Origin: Dillenia suffruticosa
Taxonomy: Eukaryota; Streptophyta; Magnoliopsida; Dilleniales; Dilleniaceae
Length of the DNA: 64,000 bases
NCBI GenBank assembly: GCA_033439265.1
Contig: JAVTVX010000012.1
Location: 547,001-611,000 of the forward strand
Direction of reading: 5' to 3'
Shown here: positions 1 to 11,331 of the stretch, piece after piece
How positions within the stretch are numbered: the stretch's first letter is position 1
How the letters are laid out: every line of letters begins with the position of its first letter
Position numbers and translations under genes: made by a program
Notes under the pieces: model-generated
The model's input: the letters and a program-made list of their open reading frames with translations, nothing else
Told to the model about the DNA's origin: nothing
Database searches by the model: none

Positions 1-790
1 GATTTAAGTCCAATAAATTGGAAAATGCAAACTTATGATAATTGGTTATCGGTTGTCCATCAAGGCAAGAAATCCCCCGACAGCATTCTTTTAAAGACTC
101 ATTGGTTATGAATGACCATGAATGGTAAAAAATCCCAAATGTTTATTGTTGGTGTTGTAATCTAGTTGTTGCAGTATAATTGTGGAGTGTGGCAGTTTGG
201 CCGTGGATGAGACCCACCAATTTATCATAGGCTTCGGAGCGTGGGTCATATGTTTATCACTTAAAACTAGGAAAGTTGAGGACTTGTAGGCTTGTTATTT
301 GTCCTCGTGGATATAGGTGTATACACGTCCAAGTAGATTTGCCACATGACATTTGCAGTATAAAGAGAGTGTTCTTCGGACCACCCCACCCCAGAGTAGG
401 TATCTTTTGTCATTCGATCAAGTGAAGGCGAATTTGTTGCAGAGAATCAAGCCACAGCATCCTTCTTCTACCACTTCAAATCCTGAAAAGTATAAAAACC
501 TAGAATCAGTGGCACAAATACAAGTATAAAGACCTAGAATCAGCGGCACAAGTGTATGTTAAACTGAAGACAAAATCAGAAATTTATTTTTAGGAGGTAG
601 AGGGAGTACAAAGTTTTAACCTCTATGTTGAACTAACATCTTTTATTAAAATATCGTTAGAAGTGTACGTTAAGATTTTTTAAAAAAATTTTGGGGTGAC
701 AATTGCCCCTCCCCGGCTTCTGGTTTCGCGCTGTATATACGCATGAAAGATAATTGCAATAATTACCATGTTTTTCATGATTATTAATTA
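1..790. other. Intergenic DNA, no gene recognised
   Basis: I see no coding gene in either strand. A 34-bp block beginning AAGTATAAA is tandemly duplicated with a few mismatches (488-521 and 522-555). At about 660-720 there is an AT-rich tract followed by GGGGTGACAATTGCCCCTCC. A similar AT-rich plus GCAATTGCCCC arrangement occurs near 1870, so this may be a worn dispersed repeat. The missing last exon of the adjoining GDSL relic was looked for here and not seen. Confidence 0.5.
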
Positions 791-1676
791 GTTCTAAAAA
801 GGGTTGTAGAGATCATGGACAAGAAGCTTTGCTTGTGGGAGATTTTTGTTGAGCGAATCAACCATGGATGACAGCTTAAAGTTGAAGAGCATAGCTGCAT
901 CATTACGTGATTCTGCAGAGTCTAATTTAATCCCTCCACCAAGTAGTCTTTGCAAGGGCTTGCACCCATTGGGCGGCATATTGAAGACTGCAACTCTTCT
1001 TGCTCCCAATCCACATGGCTCCAGTCCATTATACCAACCAGTCACAGACATGAATGTGACACAAGATTCAGAGGTATTCATAGAATGTTAAATCTTATAG
1101 AGACTAACGAAATTTAGAAAAAATATTCTGAAAATTCTTATAGGGAGTTTTAAGTTGGAGAGTTATCAGAATTTATTTTCTATACCCTAAAAATTGAATA
1201 AGTTAATGAAAATTAACTCTAAGAAACATACCTACAAAAAGTTGAGGCCGATGTAATCATAAGATCTGTGTATTCATCTATGTTGTGCTTAAATCTCCTA
1301 TATGGTGTACTAAAGTTTTGTCAATGTCATTAGCTCCTACACACACCACGTAGAGATTTTCTGATACGATAACTGCCTCCTTATCTTCTCCAACTGCATC
1401 CGCTAACCTGCCCATGTAATCTTTGAACATATTTAACCGATCTGATAGTGATAAGTACATTCCGTGTTAAAAAAAAAAAAAAAAACGAAAATGTATTACA
1501 GTTCATGTTACAGTTAGTCCTTGCACAATTAACTGTCGAATTTACAACTATTTTTGGTGTAAGAGGATCATAGCTGGAAGCACTAGAGGCAAAGCAAACT
1601 CCAGAAAGAAGGTCATCAACTCGTAAGTTTGGATCATGATATGCTAGCACAACCACTTTTATACTCAATTCTTCAG
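783..1676 (-). pseudogene. GDSL esterase/lipase pseudogene, internal exons only
   Basis: Three blocks on the minus strand match consecutive internal exons of a plant GDSL-type (SGNH) esterase/lipase of the extracellular EXL-like type. Block 1 (about 1676-1580) reads AEELSIK, then DPNLRVDDLLSGVCFASSAS and YDPLTPKI, after a CAG acceptor. Block 2 (about 1460-1230) carries LSLSDRLNMFKDYMGRL and a version of the conserved G-(S/A)-N-D-I region. A one-base shift follows at about 1325, after which another frame continues with FSTPYRRF and DEYTDLMITSASTF. Block 3 (about 1081-794) has LGARRVAVFNMPPNGC, LGGGIKLDSAES and DSLNKNLP, ending at YNPF followed directly by a stop. The exon with the catalytic GDS block and the C-terminal exon with the catalytic Asp/His were not found, so this is a decayed remnant. 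Intact relatives are secreted enzymes of about 350 residues. Confidence 0.85.
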
Positions 1677-2290
1677 CTGGATTTCAGACACCCGCATGAT
1701 CAATTGAAGACTAAAAGCATAGTAATGTATCAAATCTAAGAGAATAGAATTTCCATCTACCAAAAAATGGGTGATCAAGAAAAGCTAAGTTATGGTTTTT
1801 TCCCCCCCTTTCGATCTGGGGTAGGCCACCCTAAACTGTCCTCAAATCTATGGGGAAGATGAGGCCAAGGCAATTGCCCCCACTGAATTTATTTTATTTT
1901 TTTAAAAAAGGTATATATAATTTTAAAAATTATAATTCTAAATAACATTTTTTGTCTCAAAAATAATATTCCTCTGTGCCCAAAATTTTAAAAAATAAAT
2001 TTACCCCTTAATTTTTTTTTTAAAACATGTTTTTAGTTGTGGAGGTGCCTTCTACGAGTATGGAATACAAACTATTTTTTGATTTCCCGGCGTGTGGCAC
2101 CCAGTTTGTACTTGGGCTTGAGACCAATAAACCCCTCATTATGGAGTTTTATTGTATTCAACATAGCAACTAAGCTATAGTCTAGGTGCATATCTCCATT
2201 GCAGAACCTTCCCAGCTAAACACCCATTATTATACATACCAAACAATAAAAGAAAAACACTGAATTAGTAGCAGTACCAATCAAGTCTGG
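1677..2290. other. Intergenic AT-rich DNA
   Basis: No gene is supported. The segment 1800-2040 is an AT-rich tract around GGCAATTGCCCCCACTGA, resembling the tract at 660-720 and the intronic tract at about 36256-36405. This looks like a worn dispersed repeat. The GDSL exon encoding the FGDS block would be expected here but was not recognised. Confidence 0.4.
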
Positions 2291-2299
2291 AGGGATTCT

Positions 2300-5200
2300 T
2301 CCATTGCTAAACCTTCCTATTGCTGGCCTTAGCTCTCGGCCCAGTCTTCCCCTCCCAAATGAAGATGAAGCTTGGTGCATCGACCCAGGAGAACCTCTCC
2401 CCTACTGCATGGCTACACAATCTCAAGTGATGATGAACTGGAGAACCGTGATGATGAAGAGGATGCTTCTGATGATGAGAAGGTAAGTACTGACAACATG
2501 GAAGATGAGGCCTAGCTGCTTCCTCTCCATCTCTTTCTCTTTCCTTATCCCTATGAATACTAAAATCATCACATGGAACTGCTGTGGAATTGCTAACAGC
2601 AGGTTCAAGCGTGCATGCAAGGAGCTATGGAAAAATCATCAGCCAGACATCATGTGTCTGATTGAGACTAAAGCTGAGAGTAACAACTTCCCCAGTTTCA
2701 TGAAAGCTCTTGGATTTGACCAGGAGTTCATAGTCCCTACCAATGGCCTAAGAGGAGGAATGTGGCTCTGCTGGAACTCCAGTAGGACAACTCTAATGGT
2801 CAAAAGCAACAATTACCAAACCATCCATGCGATGGTTAATGAAGGGAACAAACACTGGCTCGTCTCTAGCCTATGTTCAGCCTTACTACCATCACAACGA
2901 AACCTTTTGGATTGAGGTCTCCAACTATGCTTCCTCTGTTACCCTTCCCTGGTTCCCACTAGGGGAATTTAATGATATAGCTTCAGAAGATGAAAACACC
3001 AATCATACTGCATACACCAGCAAAAGATGCAGAAGGTTCAAGAGCCAATGGGACAAATGTAATTTGAGAGATCTGGGAGCTACAGGTCCAAACTTTACTT
3101 GGACCAGAAAAACAGAAGGTAGAGTAATCCTCAAAGAGAGAATTGACAGAGTCCTTGCCGGATTTCAAGCCTGCACTGCCTTCCCTGAGCTGAAGGTCAT
3201 TAATCTCCCTCGAACTCATGGAGATCACAACCCCATCATGCTCCAAACCGCAATGACTCAACCCCCTGACGAGCAACTCAGACCCTTCAGATTTGAAGCC
3301 GCTTGTATCTATCATCCCCAGTTCAATTCTGTCTTTGATGAAGCTTGGCTGTCTGCTGATTCTCTCATCCGAGCAACTGCCTTCATTGCTCAAGAGCTAA
3401 AAATTTGGAATCGTGAAGTCTTTGGCAACATCTTCAAGAGAAAAAGAACCATTGAAGCTAGGCTGCGAGGTATACAATCTTCCAATAAGTACAGCCACTC
3501 CCCTTTCCTCCAGCAACTTGAAAAAGACCTTCTGTCGGACTACCACAAGACCCTAGCCCAAGAAGAGACGCTGTGACACCAAAATCTAGGATTCATTGGT
3601 TTTGTGTGGGGGATAGGAATACAAAATTCTACCATGCAACTACCAAGGTAAGGAGGAACGCAATTAGAATTGCTTGCCTCAAAATTGAAGGAGAATGGTG
3701 CTACAATCAATCCAAAATTCAGGAGCATGTGTTAAGCTAGTTCAGCAACCTCTTCTCCAGCCATTCTGTCTCTCCCGTCAACTGCAGAGATTCCATCCAT
3801 CAGATTAGGCTCACTGCGGAAGTGCATCAGCAGCTTGTCAGAGAAGTCAATCCAGAGGAGATCAAAACTGCTGTGTTTAGCATGAAGAGCCTCAAAACTA
3901 CTGGTCCAGATGGAATTCAGCCTCTCTTCTTTCAGCATAGATGATAGACTGTGAAGCGCTCCATCTGCAACTTTGTCTCTGCAGCCTTCAAAGATGGTTT
4001 TTTCCAACCTGATATCTCAAAGGCCTTGATGGTTCTTATCCCCAAGAAGAAAATGCCTGAAAGTGCTAGAGACTTTAGGATTATAAGTCTCCTAAACACC
4101 TCCTACAAAATCCTCACCAAAGTGATTGTGGAAAGAATGAGACCAATCCTTCAAAGAGTCATAGGTCCCCAACAATCGAGTTTCCTTCCCAATAGAGGCA
4201 CCATGGAAAACATCATTATCACTTAAGAGTTAATCCATTCCATCCGCAACTCTAGGAGCAAGAAGCATAACATGGTGCTAAAAATTGACCTGGAAAAAGC
4301 TTTTGACAGCCTAAATTGGAGCTTCAACTTTCCTCCCCCTCTTGTTAAACTAATCATGTTTGCCATTTCCAACACTGAGGTATCCATTTTGTGGAATGGA
4401 GGCTCCCTTCCCTCCATCAATCCTGGTCATGGCCTAAGAAAAGGTGATCCTCTTTCTCCTTGCCTCTTCATCCTAGCCCGGAAAGGTTGTCCTAATTGTG
4501 TGAAAAGCAAAGACTGGATCCCTGTAAGAGCTGCCGGAAGAGGTCCCCCAATTTCCCATCTTTTCTTTGCGGACGACCTCATGTTGTTCACTGAAGCAAC
4601 CCCCCACAACATGACCTCCATTCTCAGTTGCCTCCAAGAATTTAGTGCTGAAAGTGGCCTGAAGATAAATCCGTCCAAATCCAGAAATTGGAAATCCCTC
4701 AAGGCTCCCTATTCCTTGAAAAGAGCTCTCGCTGAAACTTCAAGCTTTGGTCTCACAAATGACCTTGGAACCTATCTTGGTGTGCCTCTTATCCATGGTA
4801 GAATTCACAGAAGCACCTACAGCTACTTGGAAGACAGAGTGCAGTCCAAACTTGCCAACTGGAAGAAGATGCTCCTTGGCTCAGCAGGTAGGGCGACTCT
4901 CATCAAATCTGTCTCTTCTGCTATCCCAACTTATTCAATGCAGACTTCCTGGATTCCTGAAGCAACCCGAAAAGGATTGGACAAGTTGAGCAGAGATTTT
5001 CTCCTCTGGGGAGACCAGCCTGGCAGATGGAAAATTCACCCTATCAGTTGGAGCCAAGTCTGCAAAAGGAAAAAGGAGGGTGGCCTTGGCATCAGAAGCT
5101 CCAGGAACAACAACATCGCCCTTCTCTCCAAGCTTGCTTGGAAAATTATCAATAATGATAATGCCCTTTGGTGTCAAACCCTTAGAAATAAATATCTCCA

Positions 5201-5515
5201 CAAGGAACGTCTCCTCCAAGTCTGTAAGAAGGCTAATTCCTCCCCAGTTTGGAGAGGAATCCTGAAAGGTAAGCACTGCATCAGCAAGAGCTCCAAGTGC
5301 AGAGTTGGTAATGGCCTTTCTATAAACTTTTGGCATGACCTTTGGGTAGGGAGAGAAGAGCTGATCAACCACGCTAACAGCCCCGAATATCAGATCCTCC
5401 TAGACACCCAAGTTAACTCCTTTATCACAAACGGAGGTGAATGGAACATAGATGAGCTTTCAAAGATCCCCGCCAGTCAAAAAGTCGAGGAGATTATGCG
5501 ACAATAAAGAAGATT
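2300..5515 (+). mobile_element. Degenerate L1-type LINE (non-LTR retrotransposon)
   Basis: Fragments of one LINE lie in order on the plus strand. An acidic C-terminal tail of ORF1 ends with TAG at 2511-2513. ORF2 can start at 2505 with an APE-type endonuclease (IITWNCCGI, then LIETKAES; after a frameshift near 2830-2900 GEFNDI and GDHNPI). Reverse transcriptase follows: LIPKKK near 4050, motif A LKIDLEKAFDS (about 4275), GLRKGDPLSPCLF (about 4430) and the catalytic FADDLMLF (about 4565). The region after RT contains WKKMLLGSAGRATLIKSV and KEGGLGIRSS. Lesions are many: a TGA at 3574, TAG at 3736, tandem TGA-TAG near 3942, TAA at 4224, frameshifts and a small deletion after motif A. The frame ends at 5505-5507 before an RNase H domain, so the 3' end is missing. 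It cannot be active. Confidence 0.93.
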
Positions 5516-5577
5516 TTCAACAGGTCGGTAGATGAGGATTTCACAAAGCAACATCAAAATTCATCAACTTAAAATTC

Positions 5578-5616
<39 letters not shown>

Positions 5617-8600
5617 GTGAAAGAACCAACATTGAACATTGAACATTGAGCTAATTTCAGTATGACACTGGTTAATTTCACCGACTAGTCTTATAACAAC
5701 GGAAATTACATTCTTCTGATACTTAAAAATATATGACAATTAATTTCTCAAATATGATGCCATTGATGATGTCCACCTTCTTTGCTAAGATGACGTTGAC
5801 ATGGATATAAAAATACTGGCGTGTTATCTTATGTATTAATAAATAAGAATCTTATTATTAATAATGTTCATCTATGACCCAATTTTACATATTTTAAAAT
5901 ACACAAATTCAATTTCAATAAAATAAAGTTTAAAAAATTAATTGAAATTTAGTGTCAAAGACTTTACATATAATTTTTTCAGAAAATTTTTGATTGTTTG
6001 GGATACTTTTGATTCGCTAATACCTAATAAAAGTTACAAAAATCAATGATTTAGAGGCAAAATAGGAATCAATTTTTCGATTGCAATGCCAATTTTGTGA
6101 AATTTGGAAATAGAAAAATATTTGACAATGTTGGCTTATGTGATAATCAAGAAAAGAGGTTGAATTGGTTGTTTTTTATTGGATTTAATTTTTTAATATA
6201 ACTCCACTTAAATTTTAATTAATTTTTTAGTTAATCTAAATGGATGCAATAAAAAATAAAAATAAAAGATAGAGAAACAAATCCAATTTTATAATGGTTC
6301 AACTTTATGCGTACGTCTACTCTTTTAACCAGCAAGTCGAGATAAGTAACTTGTTAATTTTCCATTATGATGAAGAGTTACAAGTTATAATCCAAGACTA
6401 CTGATTTCTAATCTTTCTAGCTTAAAAATGATTTCCTTTAACAGTGATAGATTGTCAACTCTCACCAAATCTATCTCACTAAAATCAGTATACAACTTAA
6501 TTCAAAAGAACATAAATGTAGAGAAAAGTTTTACAGATCATAGCAAGCTATTGTCGAGCAACTTTTAACTTGAACTTTTCAGTTTTCAAAACATATTATA
6601 ACAGCACAAAGTTACTATGAATAGCAACCGAAAAATATCCTAATTTTCTTGTGATAAAATTTCTCCTGATTTTTTAAGATATTCCAACTATTGAAATTCA
6701 AATTTGAAGTTTGAATTTCTCTCTTAACATTTGTAAATTCTGATTTGAATTTATATACTATTGGAGTTTGCAGAAAAATCGAAATCACTAAAAAAAAATC
6801 AGCTACCGGATAATTCTCTTATTTTAAAAAATCAAGTGATCAACTAACTTCATCTATATTTTTCTCCATCTTATTTTTGAGCTTTTAATACTATAAATAT
6901 TTGAATTTGTTCTCCTTTACACTTTCGTTGATATATAATTTTTTAATTTGAAAATATTTAATCACACAAGAAGAGAAATGATCACTTCACTCTTCTTGAA
7001 AAATTACCTAATTCTCTAGATTTAGAAATTTATACTTCAATAAATTTGATTTTCAGTTGTTAAATTATTGAAATGTATATTTGATCATATTTTTAGATTA
7101 AATATAATATCCAATCTACATTTAGATTGTTGAGATAGACTTTCAATTAACAAAAGGATCTTCTGTCTCTATAGTAATTTCTATAGACTCTCTACCTTCC
7201 TTCTGCCGCAACAGGGTATGTGTCTTTACAATATGTTCTAAACTGTCTCTATGACAATCTCTATAGCATCTCTAAATGCTCTCACTTTTGACTTCACATT
7301 GAAAATCATCATGTTCTATGATACTTTTATGATAACCTCCGTATCACATTTAGATAACTTTTATAAGAAATTTGAAAAAAAAATTAATTTACACATTTAG
7401 TAAAAATATCAGAATAATTTGAAAGATTTTATTATTATCAAAACTCAAATAGGATAACAACTTTCCTAACAAATAGCCATTAGAATTACTCATATAACGT
7501 TTGTTGATAATATGAACATTATATATTACGAAATTTAAAATTTAAATTTTAAATTTAGTGTTATAAAATTTAAAATCTTACTTGTCTGAATAAGATATAG
7601 TTTAAGAGCTCAATAATAAATAATTTGCTCAAAAAAATTGTGCTGCAAGAGTTTCCTTGCCCAAAATTTGATAGAGCTCATATATAAGTACATAGGCTCT
7701 TATATATTGTAAGCACTTGCATGTCTAAAATATGATATAGCTCCTATATTTTATAGGGGTGGAAAATTTCTATTTGTTTCTCCATATCTCATTATCTGTT
7801 TGTCCATCTCAGATTTCAATTAAATCATTAAATTTTTGTTTATTATTATTAAATTTTAAAATTTGTAAATATTTACATTATCAATCAGATAAAATAGATG
7901 TTATTTACTGACATGTCACGTGACTCATTAACACTTCTCATTCACACCAATGTCATGTTAGCAACCAAGAATGCCATCTCATTAGCTAACATCGATTGAC
8001 ATCAACTCGAAAACCTAATAATTATTACGTATCTTAAAATTTAAAAATTTGTAAAATTTCTTCTCATCCTCCGTCCATGCTATGACCAACATCAAGTATC
8101 TACAAACATAGTTTTCATTTTTGGACCGGTTCCTTCACTTTGTTTTTGTATTTTGAATCTGAGAAAAGGATAAATCTTTGGCTCTGTGGCATACATTACA
8201 TAGCTTTTGACATGTCTATAGAGGCGAGAAATGAATGGCTTTTTTGTAGCTCTTTGGTCATTGGATGTCTAGCCTTGTATGCGCAATGCAAAGAGATAAG
8301 GTTTAAAATCTGAAGTGGAATATTAATTTTGTTTCCTATAGTTTGACTATTTGTATAGGTCAATTACGTGAATGAGTCCGTTGCTTTTGACCATGTTGTT
8401 CGATTACGTGCATGAGGCAGGTTTGTCTTTGTATGATCAATATGTACCCAAAATTGATTTGAGATTTTAATGTGTTAATAATAATCAGTTATACTTCATG
8501 CTTCACATTTTTTTTTTAAACGCTTGACTTTTTTATTTTTTTTAAATTTTTTATTATTCAAACGACAATATCGATAGATATATCATATTATAAAATATAT

Positions 8601-9285
8601 TTTATAAATAATACGGACTGAGAATTTATATATCTGATAAATCCTCTGTATAAAGTTAGAATTGCTCAATTTTTTTTCGGCGATTATGATGCTTAATACC
8701 TGCACAAGCTTCAAAAGTTTGCTTCCCAAAAAATAATTATCACTATAGGTGTAAAGAAATTAATTTCGATCGATTTCAATTAAATTAAATATTTTATATT
8801 TTATATTTTTAGGAGGGTTCTGACGATCACAAATTTGTAACGTAAATCCACAGTCACCACCACCTTCACTTCTTCGATACTCAGCTACTTTACAGTCAGC
8901 CAATCACTGTGGTGGTCTAATGATGGGAGAAAGATGATAAAAGGGAAATACCATAATGTAAATGTACCATAATAATGTTATGATTATAACTATAATCATA
9001 AAATTAAATTATGTTAAAGAATTATAAGTGAATGAAATAATATTCTTTTTTATTATATAACTCAATCGTTTATCAAAAAAATTAAACCACAACACAAGCA
9101 TCCAAGCCAGCAATGCCCAAGCCAGCAAAGAGATCAGAAACGAACAACAAAATTAGGGGAGGAGGAGGGGGAGAGAGGGAGAGGGGTTGCGCTGAGCACG
9201 TGCCGTGGTGCCTGCCAAGCAGCGATAGCCACACAACGCTTTCATCGCAAATGCACCACTTTTGACACGGCAAGGAATCCAACTC
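5516..9285. other. Long AT-rich intergenic region
   Basis: No gene, RNA gene or recognisable protein relic was seen in 3.8 kb. It starts with a (GA)n tract at 5581-5613, followed by strongly AT-rich DNA without a persuasive open frame. Several short phrases recur locally, such as the 'tctatagtaatttctatagactctc' type near 7170 and 7250. It is probably old, decayed repetitive DNA. The last few hundred bases are the upstream region of the gene starting at 9658. Confidence 0.5.
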
Positions 9286-9328
9286 AAAACGACGTCGTAC
9301 ATCTAGATCTTCGCAACGTCGTCGTTTT
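9286..9328. promoter_or_regulatory. ACGT-core inverted repeat upstream of the 9658 gene
   Basis: AAAACGACGTCGT (9286-9298) and AACGTCGTCGTTTT (9315-9328) form an imperfect inverted repeat, with AAAACGACG at one end and CGTCGTTTT at the other. Each arm has a core ACGT, the type of sequence bound by plant bZIP factors. It lies about 330-370 bp before the start codon at 9658. Binding is an inference; the palindromic layout is directly visible. Confidence 0.45.
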
Positions 9329-9412
9329 GGAAACTTCTGTGCTATATGTACCCCCTCATTGCGCGGCGAGAAACAGGAAGGAGATCTTTGTTGGTTTTAG
9401 ATCTCTACCCTC

Positions 9413-9440
9413 TTTCTCTCTCTCTCTCTCTCCCTCTTCT
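9413..9440 (+). repeat. (CT)n tract in putative 5' leader
   Basis: A pyrimidine-rich CT microsatellite lies about 220 bp before the start codon of the gene at 9658, probably within or near its 5' untranslated region. CT-rich leaders are common in plants. Confidence 0.7.
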
Positions 9441-9657
9441 CCTCTCTCAAACCTAGACGCAGAGTTACCTGAAACTTCGAATTAGGTCTCTCTTTTTCGC
9501 GCGCTTGAAGAAAACCCTGATCACCGATTTTGATTTTGTGGGGATTGGGTTTTTGAGTAAATCTGTTGATATTTCGTTTGGAAATTTTTATATTCGTATT
9601 GATCGGTTTTGATTTCAGTGGGATTATTTGATCAAAGGTTGTTGGTTGATTTTAAGG

Positions 9658-10120
9658 ATGTCTCGATGCTTTCCATACCCTCCACCGGGTTATGTGGTGA
9701 AGTGTACACGCGACGAGGCATTGATTGAATCCCTTAAGGTTTGTTGAGCATTCAAAAAAATAATTTGTGTTCACGTGCTCGACTCTGAATCTGATGATTG
9801 TGCTGTAACTGATAATGAATGATTTTGTTAATCAGAAGAATACAAGGTTCAATGAATAAAAGACCCAACGTTTTTGTTTGGGTATGATCTTGTGATTTGG
9901 CTTTGAGAGGGTTTTCTGTGGATGTAAGATAGAGGGAGAAAAAAAAACCCTAGGGTTTTTAGTAAAATTGGTTATGGATATGAGGAGGGCTCATGTGGGG
10001 ATATGTGCGTTCTGTGAATTACTGCAAATTTCTTTTTCTTCCTGGTGGTGTAGGAAACAAATGTTGGCGAAAGTATTGGATGCATTGAATATTCTAAATG
10101 CTATCGCTTCATCTAAGGAC

Positions 10121-10166
<46 letters not shown>

Positions 10167-11253
10167 GCGAGTGAGATCCCTGCTCGTAAGCAATGCAATT
10201 TAAGGCATTTGGTCAAATTGGGTTTGGAATGAAAAAGCTCATGTGAGAATGGTGCCTAGTGATTTTTCTTTTTGTGGGTCTTGTCTAGCAATAGATAGTC
10301 TATTCTGAATTTGGATTAGCTACTGTGAATTTTTTTCCCTGGAGGTGTAGGAAACAAATGCTGACGAAAATTTTTTATACTTGGGATATTCTAATGCTAT
10401 TTCTTCATGAAATTTCAATTTAATGGACATAAGTTACATGCTATGTGGTGGAATCCTATGTTATGGTTTCTTTGGTAGGATCATTTATCTAGGTTGTTGT
10501 GGATTGGTTATGTTTCTAAAGTCCCAAGAAGATGTTGAAAGGAGTTTGTAGAGGAAATCAAAATATATGTATGACTTAATCGTATTGAGCTGAAAAGAAT
10601 TCATGGGTTAATCATGTTCTTGACCTAAGTACACTATGCATGTTATTTCCTTTTGGATTTCTGAATCTACTATGTTCATTATTCCCTTTTGGATTTTTGA
10701 ATCTTTGGCTCTAGTTTGGTTAGGATCACTTTGGTTAACACAATTAAGTTCTTAGGCAATTAAGTCCTTAGATGACTATATGTTGTTTACACGAATAGAT
10801 GGAAAAGTGGAGGGTGATAAGAACCATTGTAAAAATTGACGGAGATATCAAGTTTAGGTTAACTTAGTGTTTTTGAGTATTTGTTTATTATTAATAAGTT
10901 CTAATCTGCACTTTGTGGTTTGACAGCTATGAGCCTGGCTAGGGTGTAGACCCGTTAAGCTAGACTATTGGAGAAGGATAACTTTCTCTTGATTTTGAAA
11001 TGTTCTTTGTGCTTGCTCATTTTCTGCATAGAGTTTGTATTGAAGAGTTGGGTGAAGTTTTTCAAATAGGGCTTATAGAGAACTGGGAGAATGTAAATGG
11101 AATAAACATAAGCATGTATTAGTAGGATCTAGTTTTTGAAGGATTAAAGTATTAGAAACCAAGTAGAGAGCAGCTTATGCCTTGAGGAAAAGCAATGAGG
11201 TTTGGCTGGATTTGCTTTTTGTCCTTTGAGGTCATTGAAGAATAAGCTCGCTC

Positions 11254-11331
<78 letters not shown>

